Assembly (NCBI RefSeq): GCF_905475395.1
Contig: NC_058341.1
Coordinates: 67,401,501-67,465,500 of the forward strand
Source of the DNA: Chrysoperla carnea
Lineage: Eukaryota; Arthropoda; Insecta; Neuroptera; Chrysopidae
Reading direction: 5' to 3'
DNA: 64,000 nt
In this document: positions 20,940 through 32,952 of the stretch, piece after piece
Layout of the letters: each line of letters begins with the position of its first letter
Position numbering within the stretch: the stretch's first letter is position 1
Program-made: the position numbers and the translations under genes
Notes under the pieces: generated by a model
What the model saw: the letters and a program-made list of their open reading frames with translations, nothing else
The model's database searches: none
Told to the model about the DNA's origin: nothing

Positions 20940-22980
20940 ATGTAATATATTTTGTAAAAATTTATCTTTTGAAGTCGGTTTTCTTTTTGTTAAAAGTTTT
21001 TTTTTTCTAAATTGTTTGTTGGTCTTTTAATACAGGTTATATTGAAGTTAGTTACTCTTGTCTAAATGCACTAAATTGCACTAAGTTATTTTCTTATTTA
21101 AATATAGTCGTAAAAGTCATAAACGGTTAGTGATACAAAAGAAAATTTGTTTACAAGAAAGATAGAAAATTTAATTATCTACAATAAATACTGTTACCAT
21201 TTTTGGTCTAGAGTGCACGGTTATGAAGATATAACCCAACATGGTTTTCTTTAAAATGGAGGCACTTCCCCTGCCTATTTTTGCAAGGATTTGATACTGA
21301 ACCAATTTAAATAATAAAATATCTCATGTAATTTAATGCAGAAAATATTAAAAAACATGAGTTATTTTATTAATTCTCTGTGGTCTGAATTATTTTGTTT
21401 AGATCGGTATAAAGTATTTTCAAAGTACATAAATAATGACAACCCAGTGATTGTGTTAAGATTCATATAATAAACGCCTACAATCTATTTTTTAATTAAT
21501 TAATCCTTTTTCAATTAGGTATTGTCCTAAATAAACAAAATATATTAATACTCTGTCCAATATAAATAGCAGCGAATAAATAAATAGAGATGTTGTGCGT
21601 ACAAATAGCGTGTTTACACAAAAGATTCTATGTAATATTCATATTTAGTAGATATTTGTATTGAAACGATATTTGTTTTCGCACCCGCATTAATTTTAGA
21701 AATTTCGAAGGATTGAATTATTATAACCTTATTCACAAATTATGTATAGATAAAAATGTATAGTTCTTGAGTTTAAAATATCAATTTATAAATTTTTTGT
21801 TTTTTTTTTATAGAAAAAACCCCTGCGCGAATATTACTCCAAACGGTATTCTGTGATCACTGAAAGCGCTTGGTGGAAATGATTCCATAAACAACTTTTG
21901 TTTGCAACATTTTTAAACATAACTGTTTATTCGTGAGGGTAAAGAGAATTTTCTCCAAAACTATGAAAGATAGGGAAATTGCAGGTTTCTCCTTACGAAA
22001 CAAAAAAAATTATTGAAAATAAATTCTAGCAAATACTTGCGAAAACTTTTTAAAAACCATATCAATGGCGTTTAAACAGTTGTCGCTCCTTTCAAAAGTT
22101 GTTAAATGTTAAATATTGAATTCTAGTAATCCTATTTCTCAGTCCATGTATTATTTTAATCAGTCACCATTCGCTATGCAATATTGCAATCAATAACTAT
22201 TAAAACAATAAAATACATATAACTACAATATAATAGGGGAGAGCGTAATACCATGGATCAATATTTATATTTTTTTTAAAGCCATTTATGAATGGAAAAT
22301 AGTTAAAAGAATCTTTACTTACACAACCATGATTGCTGCAAACTATGTATTTTCTGATAATTTAAATACTTAAATACTAGCAGCTTTCGTTAAAAGCCTA
22401 TGATCCATAGTACAAGATTATACTGTACCATAGACCACATCTTAATATACCTAGAATCACTCCCACTGATTGTTTTTAAACGAGTTCTCGTCAACATATA
22501 GTCTATACAGTTCATTCTAGCGTACTCACTTTTCTGGAAGTCTATTAACACCTTCTGTTGCTGTTTTATCGACTCGAGTTGAATGCCATTTCTTTTTTCT
22601 ACACCTTATCTCCTCGAAATTTTTTCCGTTAGCCGTTTGGATCATTAGTCTCGTCATTTGCTCACGCTTTCTGCATATGTAACAAATATTTCGCGCGATA
22701 AATATTCTTTAATTTACGAAGTACAAATTTGAATAATTTTAGGTTAAAAATCAAAATAATCCTAATCATATTCATTAATTATTCTGTAAATATTTGGTGA
22801 AGATTTTATGACGAAATGTATCAGTAAGAATGCCTTCAATAGAAATTATAATATAAATTCATCATAAAAAAAGTTAATTACAAATACGTCATCTACATTT
22901 ACTAAAGTTATTGTTACAATTAATTAAAAATTATTAATTAAAATCACGTTAAAATTATTATCAATAAATAATAATAAAAA
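20940..22980. other. Gene-free stretch, with a repeat end near 20945-21005
   Basis: The start holds a solitary AACCGACTTC-family end (TTTTGAAGTCGGTTTTCTTT). Beyond it I see no gene and no defined repeat up to 22980. Confidence 0.35.
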
Positions 22981-22984
22981 CTAT

Positions 22985-23135
22985 TCGTAGCGCAGGAGCT
23001 GCGTTAGCTAAGCGAATTTCCTCAGAGATTTAAAAAAAAAAAAAAACAGCACATTTTTCTTAAATCGAATATTGCATTTTTAATTTTTCAAGATTTTTTA
23101 TATCGAAAACTATCGTCTAAATAAAAAATCACAAG
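22985..23135 (+). repeat. Unclassified ~150-bp repeat, copy 1
   Basis: It shares GTAGCGCAGGAGCTGCGTTA, GCACATTTTTCTTAAATCGA and AAAATCACAAGAGTACTTTT with a second copy at 24965-25125. It is non-coding and its termini are undefined. Confidence 0.55.
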
Positions 23136-23811
23136 AGTACTTTTTTGCTTAAAACATATCAAAAAATACAAAAATATTTTTTTACTTGAAAAAATTCATA
23201 ATTTTGTACTTGTACTATACTTTTTTATTTTTATTTTACATTAAAATAAATTCAAATGGATCAGATTTTATTTCGGTTACTTTCTTTCTAGCTCGTAAAC
23301 TGTAGATTGTGATAACTATCTAGAAACTACAGGATGTTTGAAGAGGAAATATATCTAAGGTACTACAACTTACCATATTGTTTGTTACAAAACAAATATA
23401 ACAAAATATATACATAATTGTAATGTAAATATTTATTTCTATTTCAATGGGATATAATTAACACCTTTCCAATTTGAAAATATTGTATATTCTATGGATC
23501 CAATCATAAGCTACCAGTCCGTGGTGCAACGTACCAGCTGAGCAGTTAAAAAAAAAAGCAAAAGCAGAAAATACACATATAATTTATTTATAAGCAGTTA
23601 GTAGTTCTTGTATTTGTATTATTATTAAATTTTATGTTTTTGTAGAAAAAAATAACTAAAATATAATAACACTATACACACACGCTTTTAGGATACTGTA
23701 CCACAAAGAAATTATTAAAAAGAAAATAACTATTTATCTTCGGTCCACGGATTAGCGTACCAGTTTGACTGAGATGCAAGAGTTTATTTTTTTTTTTCTT
23801 TAAAAGAGGTC
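23136..23811. other. Gene-free AT-rich stretch
   Basis: No gene. Two short non-AT words, ACCAGTCCGTGGTGCAACGT (23515-23534) and GGTCCACGGATTAGCGTACC (23742-23761), look like pieces of one repeat family, because GATTAGCGTACC recurs at 45655-45666. Confidence 0.35.
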
Positions 23812-23815
23812 TTAA

Positions 23816-24395
23816 CGTAGTACAAGCGCCAAGACAAGTTTAGACAAGTGTTTGAAATTTTTTGTGCCATATTTTCAAGTTTAATGTTGAATTTTGTTAT
23901 CACTTCATGACGAAAGCTAATTAAACAAAATTTTCAATTTTCTATATTTTGAAAATTACTCCAGATATCGAAAAATTTTATTCCTTCTTTTCGTCTTATA
24001 TTGTCAAGTAACATAATTCACCACCACAATTGAAAATATATACTTATTTTAAATTTGTGTCCCCACTACCGTCTTCGTCCATCCTTAACTAGTCGATTAC
24101 AACGGGTTTTTTTTCAATAATTTATTAAATTTTAACTTTAATTTAAACAGTTTTGTTTTAATTTCCACCGACTAGTTTTGGAGAAATCCATGAAAACATA
24201 TAATGCATCTACCGTCTTACCATAAAACCAATATTAAATATGCCTACTTTTGAAGTCATTTATTTATTTAAATAATGGGAAAATTCTCCCTAGAATTTTC
24301 AGAATTGATTTAGATTTAGTACAACTTCATATACATAAAACTCAAGCCTTTTATGCAAAATTGCCCGATCGTACATCCTTAAGATTTGAAAAACA
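23816..24395 (+). repeat. GTAGTAC..GCGCC repeat, uninterrupted copy
   Basis: It begins directly after TTAA (23812-23815) with CGTAGTACAAGCGCCAAGAC. Its blocks AATGTTGAATTTTGTTATCA, TTAATTTCCACCGACTAGTT-type and GTCATTTATTTATTTAAATA recur in the same order at 32346-35005, where they are split by insertions. It serves as an empty-site reference for two DINE elements. An ORF at 24250-24435 lies inside and is not conserved in the second copy. Confidence 0.65.
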
Positions 24396-24964
24396 TAATT
24401 TTTTTTCTCAAAATGAAGTTATTGTGATGTCTTGAGAATTACTAATGCACCGCCGTAAGACTAGATAATTAGGAGTTATTTTTTCTGGTTTTATACAAAC
24501 AAACACAATATTTTAGGGACCATTTTTTAGGAAGCTCTATTGTATTCGCATAGTTTCGATCCCAGCATCTCTCACATAGAAAATCCTCGCCTTGATCTGC
24601 ATGATTTCTTTTATTTTAATAAAGTATTTAAAAACCTTAGGGTTGTTATTAAAGTAGAAGGAACTCTCATTGTCCCTCTCACTCTGTCTCATGTAAAATA
24701 CATAGAACGAAGTATTTGCTGCCAGCTTTAAATAAAAACTTTTTTTTTGCCTTTTTTCTTTAATAAAATAATATTTTTAATTATTAAAGATTCTATATTT
24801 AATTGTTTCGAAGTGACAAAAAATGAAAATTGTGACGTATAAGGCCTGACAACATTGAAATGTTTATGTTGACATTTTACGATCATTTCATGAATTCATA
24901 ACCCAAAAAAGTGCCTATTTGAAAATTTTATTTTCGTGAAAAGTTCAATTGTATTTAAACAAAA
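24396..24964. other. Gene-free stretch
   Basis: A 63-codon plus-strand ORF (24540-24731) has no recognised motif. No other feature. Confidence 0.35.
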
Positions 24965-25125
24965 ATTCTTAGCACAAGAGCTGCGCTAACTAAGCAAATT
25001 CCCTCTGAGATTGAAAAAATAACACATTTTTCTTAAAATCGAATACTGCATTGATTTTTTAATAATTTTTATTTCGAAAACTAAGAAGCATCTAGAAAAA
25101 AAATCACAAGAGCACTTTTTTATAT
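24965..25125 (+). repeat. Unclassified ~150-bp repeat, copy 2
   Basis: TTAGCACAAGAGCTGCGCTA, AACACATTTTTCTTAAAATC and AAATCACAAGAGCACTTTTT match the copy at 22985-23135. Confidence 0.55.
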
Positions 25126-25907
25126 CACATCGTACTACTTCATGAGAGTGTGGAGAAGGCTTGGAATAAAATATTATTTGTGATTCCGGAACCTTTTTTT
25201 ACGCGTGTTTCAGCACGCACTTATTAAATTTTATTATTTCCTCTATAAAATAAATATAAAAAGAAAATTAAAATGAAACACATGTGGTTTTGTAACAAAA
25301 ATGATGAAACAAACCATTCATCAACGTTAATGATGTTCCGAATAGTCGAAATGGAAAACTTTAAATTGCTATTATCGTTCAATAATTAAATTGGAAGGTG
25401 ATTTTTTTATTTTTCAAACAATTTAACTTTTGAAACAAAATTATCACTGATATTTAGTATATAGAGTCTTATTTTAAAAATCTTTACGAAAGAAAGAAAT
25501 GTCTCTCAATATGCCTCTACATATTATGCGTATCTTGAAAATGATTTATTTTACAAAATGTGTCTGACACTACACTGAAAAGCCACGTTCAAGAGTGTTT
25601 TAAACTTCAAATATCGTTCTCTATATGCAGTATTAACTAATAATTTTAAATTGAATCTAGAGCCAAATCACATAAAACAAATTTTTGGAGAGTGGTAAAA
25701 AAAGAGCCTTAGTATTAAAGAATCAAAATTAGAAAAAATAATCGTGACTAACACTACAGAACAAAACGTTACCGACACTACCGTCACTTCGGATTGCAAA
25801 ATAGTTCTATTTTAAAAGAATCCTTAGAAATTGTAACAGGATATAAAGACGTTTTTATAAACATAAATAATTAAATTTTAATGAAAACTAAACATTTATG
25901 AAGAAAT
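25126..25907. other. Gene-free AT-rich stretch
   Basis: No gene or defined repeat recognised. Confidence 0.4.
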
Positions 25908-26460
25908 AAGTGAAAACAAACAATTGACTGAGTCAATTGTTGAAATACCATGTATAGACTGTGTAGATTACTCTATCACATTACACATTCATACATGTCA
26001 CACATACATAACTGATATTACCATATGATACATACTATACAATTTGCGCCTAATTTACGCACTCGTGATACAGTGATGTTTACGAAAAATGTTTCGAACA
26101 AAAGTTGTTTTTTTTTTATAAGGAACATTTTTTACATTTAAACTTTTGTTCTATATCTAGCGGTTTACAAGATGGGTCCTACGGACCCAAGTCCCAATTG
26201 ACCCATGTTGCTCATTTACGAACTCAATCTCACTTTTTACGTCTAGATCACGCTATAAAAATTTCAGCTTGATATCTCTTTTCGTTTTTGAGTTATCGTG
26301 TTGAGAGACAGACAGACGGACAGACAATCGGAAATGGACTAATTAGGTGATTTTATGAACACCTATATCAAAATTTTGTTCGTAGTTTCAATATTTTTAA
26401 GCGTTACAAACTTGGGACTAAACTTAATATACCATTTATATTTCGTATATACACGGTATA
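25908..26460 (-). mobile_element. DINE/mini-me-like element, near full length
   Basis: It opens AAGTGAAAACAAACAATTGA and contains AACTGATATTACCATATGAT and GATGGGTCCTACGGACCCAA (26172-26191). The complementary GTCY run is GACAGACAGACGGACAGACA. It ends at the hairpin ACACGGTATA. Confidence 0.85.
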
Positions 26461-27226
26461 AAATATTATTTAAGTACCTACTAAAGATACTGAAAGCTAA
26501 AATTACTACAATGTTGGCATCAAACTAAAGTTTTTTTACCATAAAAAACAGAATTATTTTTTTCCATTCATGGTACACTGTTTCGGGAAATCACTCATTG
26601 AAATCACGAATTTCGTGGGAGTTCATATTGAACGAACTCAAGATTCGTAATTAAACATTGGAGATTGGAAAAATCTGTAAAGTGAAATGAATAATAATAT
26701 GCAAAAACATAAAATTTGGTTTGTCCATCGCCAATAACAGGCTATGTGATATCGAAAATCAATCGTCATAAAAATGGTTTGGAAACGACTTAACAGTCGT
26801 TTCCGTTACATAACTATAATTTCGAAATATCAAGAATCACAAAAATAGAATCGAAATCATTTTTCGTGAAAAATGTTCGTAGGTATGAATGAAAGACTCA
26901 AAGCAGTTATCTATCTGTAAGCTACTAACAATAAGTTTCTATGAATATCTATACTATTGAATGAGAGTAACACAATTCTTATACTTTCACCATTATTGGC
27001 AGGCCTGGATTTACATATTGGGCCTCACAGACCGTGGGCCCTTGGCGGCAAATTGATCGAACGGTCAAAATATATAACTTTTGAATTTCAAAAACATTTT
27101 CTGAACCAAACTTATAATTTTTAAATCTAGATTCATACGCTTTCTGAAATAATGAGGAATTCTTAAGCATACAGCATCGATAAACAAGATCTCCGTGGAA
27201 TATTATCATCAGTTCAAATTGTACAT
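26461..27226. other. Gene-free stretch
   Basis: No gene recognised. An 83-codon minus-strand ORF (26979-27230) has no family motif. Confidence 0.35.
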
Positions 27227-27768
27227 ACAAGTTGGGTCATTTTAATCTATGCACCTAAATATCTCGTTTTGTAGTTAACCAATCAAAAAATAACTTCACC
27301 AATCGTTTTGTAGTTAACCAATCAAAAAATAAAGAGTTTCATGGTTTCAGAGTTTCATGGAGGGCATTTTTTTCTGACATATGATTGGACTTAGTTTTTC
27401 GGGTTTGTTTAAGAGTCAATTTAGATGCTAAACGGTAAGATATAGAACAACACTTTAAATTAGAAAGTTGATCCTCATTAAAAAAATAACATTTTTCATC
27501 TAAATCATTTTTTCGAAAATTTTTCGGAGGAAATACGACTGAAAAATATGTATTTTATAATTTCTATTAAACCCCATCCAGTCACGATAAAGACATCCTT
27601 CTATTTCTAAGTGCTCAGTCATTGGATAAATTTATTAATTGATTTTGTAAATTATCTCAGAAGTTAGGCCTCAGATCGAAATTTGGTAAAGACGTTTTTC
27701 ATTTTTCTTTAAAAGCTTATTTAGGAAGTCAAGAGTTCTACCGCCAATTAAAGAACACCTTATATATT
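27227..27768. repeat. Chimeric TIR-element remnant
   Basis: The left part (AGTTGGGTCATTTTAATCTA, CACCTAAATATCTCGTTTTG, GATGCTAAACGGTAAGATAT) matches the right end of the 12139-12903 element in reverse orientation. The right part (GGCCTCAGATCGAAATTTGG, AAAAGCTTATTTAGGAAGTC, CAATTAAAGAACACCTTATA) matches the right end of the 14817-15592 element. Two different TIR families therefore meet in one unit. Confidence 0.6.
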
Positions 27769-28269
27769 AGACAAACAAACAAGTCACATGAAAGTTTATA
27801 AAATCTTGGTTGTTATACTTTTCACAAAAAGCTTCTAAAAATGATGGTTTTCCTAAGAACCTAAATGTTATTTTACTTATAGAACGTCGATATGTGCGAA
27901 TGACATTCAAAGAAAACACCGAATAGAAGAATGGACACACCTTCCTGGTCGAATAAAAAGATTTTTTTAACACAATGTTATAAAAAAAAATTAATCAACA
28001 GGGCTGTGTCAGTGACATTTTAAGTATTTTGAGTGTAGGTTTTTTTTTTTAAATTTATTGTTGTTTTTGATTTTTTTTTAAATTTGTGTATATTATTTTA
28101 AAATAAATTTTAAAAAATATAAAAATGCTAATCGTTTACTTGAACCTGCAACGTATCAAAAAAAATTTATTTTTTGAAAATAAAATTCGTAAAATTTTAG
28201 AATACGGACTCAACTACCGACTTGATAATTGTTATATTCTATATTCTATTACCTTTATGACAAAAACAT
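27769..28269. other. Gene-free AT-rich stretch
   Basis: No gene or repeat recognised; poly-T runs. Confidence 0.4.
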
Positions 28270-28605
28270 GATGTTCGAAAGTTATGGTAAACTATGGAAA
28301 TGGTAAACAAAATTTCACCCCTCAAGATTTACAAAATTTAAGATATGCGCTCATAAAGTATCACTGCCATCTATTGAGCGATAAAACTTATCGAGTGTGC
28401 TTAGCTATGTTTCATGAAAATCTGATCACCCGTTTGAAATTCATCAGCCTTTTTTTAGTTAACGAACCCTAACCTCGATTTGAAATATAACTAAGACCAC
28501 TCTCGATCAAAACATTTAAATCGGTTTATCTGATTAGGAGCTACGATGCCACAGGCAGACGCATATATACATAGATACACAAACACGTTACCCTTATAAT
28601 ACTAA
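28270..28605 (+). repeat. Non-LTR/3'-UTR-like interspersed repeat fragment
   Basis: Words such as CACTGCCATCTATTGAGCG, CCTAACCTCGATTTGAAAT, GATTAGGAGCTACGATGCCA and CAGGCAGACGCATATATACA are arranged as in 3' ends of widespread insect retroelements, as I remember them. The 62-codon ORF (28284-28472) covers part of it and is not a host gene. Family assignment is uncertain. Confidence 0.45.
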
Positions 28606-28760
28606 TTTTTCTTAATAATATGGCTATTGAAAATAAAAATTTATTAGGACGATAAGAAGAAAGGTTATATAACTTTTACCTACATTTTACTGATCTACCT
28701 CCAAAGATCGTGAAAATCTTACGAGATATATACAACGAAAACAATTTTTTAAATATAACA

Positions 28761-29403
28761 ATTGAAAACAAACAATTGACTGAGTTAATTGTTGAAATTC
28801 CCTGTATAGAAAGTGTTAAATATCAGAGCAAACATTATTTTTAATAAATTAGAAAAGTTTAAAAAACCAACACAATTTGTTTTGATGGTCGAAAATTTCG
28901 AAAAGAATTTTTTAGAATTATTTTCGTTTTTCTAAAATCTTTCTGCCTTTTTATAGTTTTGGAAAAAATGGATACCAACGTTTTGTCATAATTAGCGCCA
29001 TTTACGTATAAACGTGATGTTTACGAAAAACTGTTTCAACCAAAAGTTGTTTAGTTTTTTTTAGGACCATTTTTTAAATTTTAACAATTGTTCTATCTCT
29101 AACGATTTACAAGGCGGGTCCTACGGCCCTCACCCAACACTCAATTGACCTATGTTGATCATTGACGAACTCAAACTCACTTTTTACTCCCTGAGCACGT
29201 TATAAAAATTTCTGCCTGGTATCTCTTTTCGCTTATGAGTGATCATGTCGACGGACGGACAGATAGTCGGAAATGTGCTACTAAGGTAATTTTATGAACA
29301 CCTATCCTAAAATTTTGATTGTTGCATCAATATTTTCAAGCGGGACAAAGTTGGGACTAAATTTATTATACCTTGATATATATTACATATATAACAGCGT
29401 ATA
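28761..29403 (-). mobile_element. DINE-like element, variant subfamily
   Basis: It starts CAATTGAAAACAAACAATTG and includes the variant segment GTTTAAAAAACCAACACAAT. AAACGTGATGTTTACGAAAA, GCGGGTCCTACGGCCCTCAC and the hairpin end ATAACAGCGTATA follow. It is more diverged than the copy at 25908. Confidence 0.75.
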
Positions 29404-29844
29404 ATGAAATAAATTAATATTCGCTTAATCAATCAATCAATCAAACAAATGCCGGAGTTAATATAATAAAACCAAACTCTTTTTATACAAAAAAAATATA
29501 TATATTTTTATGAACTAGTTTGACTCCAAGTGACCTCTATATACACGTAATACCAGTCATTTAAAACAGTTTATTTTACAGATATCTCCAAATTCGCCAA
29601 AAACAATTGCATAGTGAGCGAAATATAATAATTTTGGTTCTTTTCTTCCCATAAAAGCTTTGATTGCAAATATCTTTGAAAATATCCAAAAATGAAAAAC
29701 ATTACATGCAATCGATTTAACGAACATAAAATTATCTGCAAAAAAATTACTCATCAAAATCTTTATTTTTCTCATGGTACAGAAGACCGTATTAGGTCGA
29801 ACTTCACCCATCTGAGACATATTTTTTATGAAACTTTCTTGATT

Positions 29845-30240
29845 TATAAACACGCCTATCATAGTTTTTCTATCGAAAAGTGTTCATCATGGTTATTTTT
29901 AATTAAATTAGTTTTAATCAAGTTTATCCATGAACGGTTTTTTGCAGCCAAGCCTATACCATCATTTTCGTAATTAAATTATCTTTCTACCAGTTCCAAT
30001 TTCAATTGGTTAACAAATCAGTGTAGATCTGTTCATGCCTTATGAACAGGTCAGTCAATATCGGTAATTACACTATGCTTGATCAAAATTGGTATCAGAA
30101 GAAAGATAATTTAATTTAAATAATGGTATAGGCTTGCCTGCAAAAAACCGTTCATGGAAAAAATTGATTAAAACTAATTTATTTAAAAATAGACATGAAA
30201 ATAGAAAAATTGTGATAGTCGTCTTTACAAATCAATAAAA
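29845..30240. repeat. Long palindromic fold-back, about 400 bp
   Basis: ATGAACGGTTTTTTGCAGCC then AAGCCTATACCATCATT on the left faces AATGGTATAGGCTTGCCTGC then AAAAAACCGTTCATGG on the right. The inner arms (GATCTGTTCATGCC / TTATGAACAGGTC) meet near 30047. ORFs on both strands (29557-29862, 29692-29973) are by-products of the palindrome. Confidence 0.7.
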
Positions 30241-30285
30241 TTTTATAAGAAAGAATGTCGACCTTATATCGTTTGAACAGAAAGG

Positions 30286-30430
30286 GATGCCGACTTCGTT
30301 GGAGTATCGATCGAAGCGTATTAACGTCAATATGATCCAAAAAACATTTCATAACATTCGGTCGAGACGTTACGAGTCAGTGGGGTTTTTATTTTGATTC
30401 TTTATAACTATTTATTGTGCTGGAAAGTTA
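30286..30430 (+). repeat. Internal fragment of the AACTTCCCGGTATAGG family
   Basis: TCGATCGAAGCGTATTAACG, CAATATGATCC, GGTCGAGACG and TTTATAACTATTTATTGTGC align with 50925-51030 of the longer copy at 50725. Confidence 0.55.
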
Positions 30431-31019
30431 TTCGTGACCTTATAGAAATTTGCTATATGATGAATGAATCTTAAAATCTCCGAAATAATAAATATGTCTT
30501 CAAAGTAATAATTTATTAATCGGAATAACAATTTATACAAATTACGTTGTAATAGTAAATGCAACGGCACAGTCCTCATTAATATATGACATATCATAAA
30601 ATGACAGGCCATACATACTATTAATTACTTACTAATTACAAAAATTATAATTTATGTAAAAATATTATTCTGATTTTAAGCACAATTGTTTTATTAAATT
30701 AAAATTAAAAATCGTAATTTTTAAACTGTATATCACGTGACCTAAAACAGGAGCGAGCCCTGATGTGATGTCATATGGGCAAAAATTGTCAGTTTGGTGT
30801 AAACTGCTGGGTACATATCTGTCAAAATCTTTGTTCTTTTGTCAGTGCATTTCCTTTGTAGATATTTATTTATTTAAATAAAAATAATAACTACTAACGA
30901 CATGTTAAAAAATAAGGTAAAAACTGATGAAGGCAAAAGTATTGGCACAGTAACAAGTGTGGTGAACGATTTTTTGACGGAATGAAAAAAAAAATATACC
31001 TTTTGTTTAGTAAAAGAAA
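30431..31019. other. Gene-free AT-rich stretch
   Basis: No feature recognised. Confidence 0.4.
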
Positions 31020-31664
31020 AACTTTTAACAAAAAGAAAACCGACTTCAAAAGAAATACTGTTCCAAAACAAATTAATATGCACCAAATAGTAAAAAAATA
31101 ACGAAAATATAATGTAGTTAAAATTCTTGTTATTTTTGGAGTCGGTGTCAGCCAAGGAAACAACTCTGACAGAACAGTTTGCTACATTAGCTTGGCTGAC
31201 ACCGACTCCAAAAATAACAATAATTTTAACTACATTATATTTTCGTTATTTTTTTACTATTTGGTGCATATTAATTTGTTTTGGAAAAGTTTTTCTTTTG
31301 CAGTCGGTTTTTTTTTTGTTAAAAGTTTTTTTTTATTTTTTGATTTTTAGTGTATCTGAAGTACACTAACTAATTTATCACTAAAAAAAGAATCATCGAA
31401 ATCGGTTGGCGTGATATTGATTTATTCGTCCTCTTGTCGTGCATACTTAATGCAAATTTAAGACTTTTATGGTTTTCTCATGGATGCCGTTGTCAGAACT
31501 CGATCAAAATGAAATGGGACCACACGGGAAGCACTAGCTTTCAAAAAGATAAAGAATCATCAAAATCGGTTCACCCAGTCGAAAGTTCTGAGGTAACAAA
31601 CATAAAAAAAAAATACAGTCGAATTGATAACCTCCTCCTTTTTTGTTTGAAGTCGGTTAAAAAG
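31020..31664 (-). repeat. AACCGACTTC-family element, complete, with long hairpin core
   Basis: It runs from AACAAAAAGAAAACCGACTT to TTTGAAGTCGGTTAAAAAG. The hairpin arms 31061-31155 and 31191-31286 pair almost perfectly over about 95 bp, with the loop AAACAACTCTGACAGAACAG then TTTGCTACATTAG. Loop and arms match those at 19535-19738. The outer unit (AATCATCGAAATCGGTTGGC to CAAAATCGGTTCACCCAGTC) is present once. ORFs of 78-93 codons over it are palindrome by-products. Confidence 0.8.
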
Positions 31665-32341
31665 CAATGATTGTGAAAAAAATAGCACATTTTTAATGAC
31701 AAGAATCAATATAAAAGCGGACTGTGGTACGAGTATTACCAATATTACATCACCAAAATAGATGACAGCGTTTTTGACAGAATAAATAAGGTTTAAAATT
31801 TAATTCCATTGTATGGCAAGAAAGCATGTTAATTTTGCCGAAATATAATTTGCTATTAACAGCTAACACAAAGGTGTGGCCGTTACAACCTCTAAGGTCG
31901 CACCAGACCCTACACACGGCTTGTTAAATAAATAAGTTTTGTATTGACTTTGTATATAGAGGTATCTATATAAAGTTAATTCAACTATCTAACTAAGGCT
32001 ACACAGTGAGTAGTCGTGATTGAATTATAGTATTTATTAGGCAACTAACTAGGGAGTAGGCAACTTATAACCAAGTCAATAAGTTGTAATACAACTTTAT
32101 TTTTTTAACAAATATAACGAACAAAACAGAAAAACAAAAACTACAATAATTATTTTCTATTGTATTTAAAGGAAATCAATTAATTTTTTCAAAAAAAAAA
32201 AAAATTATCAATTAAAAGTCTTTGTAAATAAACCTATTATACTTGTAGGCTATAAAGTGTATTCTGTACACATCTAATAAAAAAATATGAGTTCCATTCA
32301 TTTTTCATTTACCGTAAAAAGTTATACGCATATACTGTCAC
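31665..32341. other. Gene-free stretch with a small repeat scrap
   Basis: AACCTCTAAGGTCGCACCAG at about 31887-31906 matches the tail of the 50725 repeat (51039-51060). No gene. Confidence 0.4.
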
Positions 32342-32391
32342 TTAAGGTAGTACGAGCGCCAAGGCAAGTTTAGATTTGTGGTTGAAATTAT

Positions 32392-32952
32392 TATACCATG
32401 TATATATGAAATATACATAGTATATTAAGTTTAGTCCCAAGTTTGTAACGCTTGAAAATATTGATGCTACGAAAAAAATTTCATCATAGGTGTTCATAAA
32501 ATCACCTAATTAGTCCAATCACCTAGTTGTCCGTCCGTCCGTCCGTCCATCCGTCTGTGGACACGATAACTCAAAAACGAAAAAAGATATCGAGCTGAAA
32601 TTTTTACAGCGTACTCAGGACGTAAAATGTGAGGTCAAGTTCGTAAATGAGCATCATAGGTCAATTGGGTCTTGAGTCCGTAGGACCCATCTTGTAAACC
32701 GTTCGAGATAGAACAAAAGTTTAAATGTAAAAAATGTTCCTTTTCAAAAATTAAACAACTTTTGTTTGAAACATTTTTTCGTGAACATCACTGTTTATCC
32801 GTGAGGGCGCCAATTAGGCGGAAATTTTATAATATGTACTATACTTGATTATCAGTTATGTATGTGTCACATGTTTGTATGTGTAATGTGATCAAGAAAT
32901 CAACACTGACTATGCATGGTATTTCAACAATTAACTCAGTCAATTGTTTGTA
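32392..32952 (+). mobile_element. DINE/mini-me-like element, full length
   Basis: It begins with the hairpin TATACCATG..CATAGTATA and the core TTTAGTCCCAAGTTTGTAAC. It has the longest GTCY run in the window (32529-32560: four or more GTCC units, then ATCCGTCTG). It ends CAACAATTAACTCAGTCAAT followed by TGTTTG. It is inserted into the repeat beginning at 32346. Confidence 0.9.

Noticed and set aside
30874..31369. Overlapping hydrophobic ORFs on both strands
   Set aside because: They are translations of the two arms of the AACCGACTTC-family hairpin.
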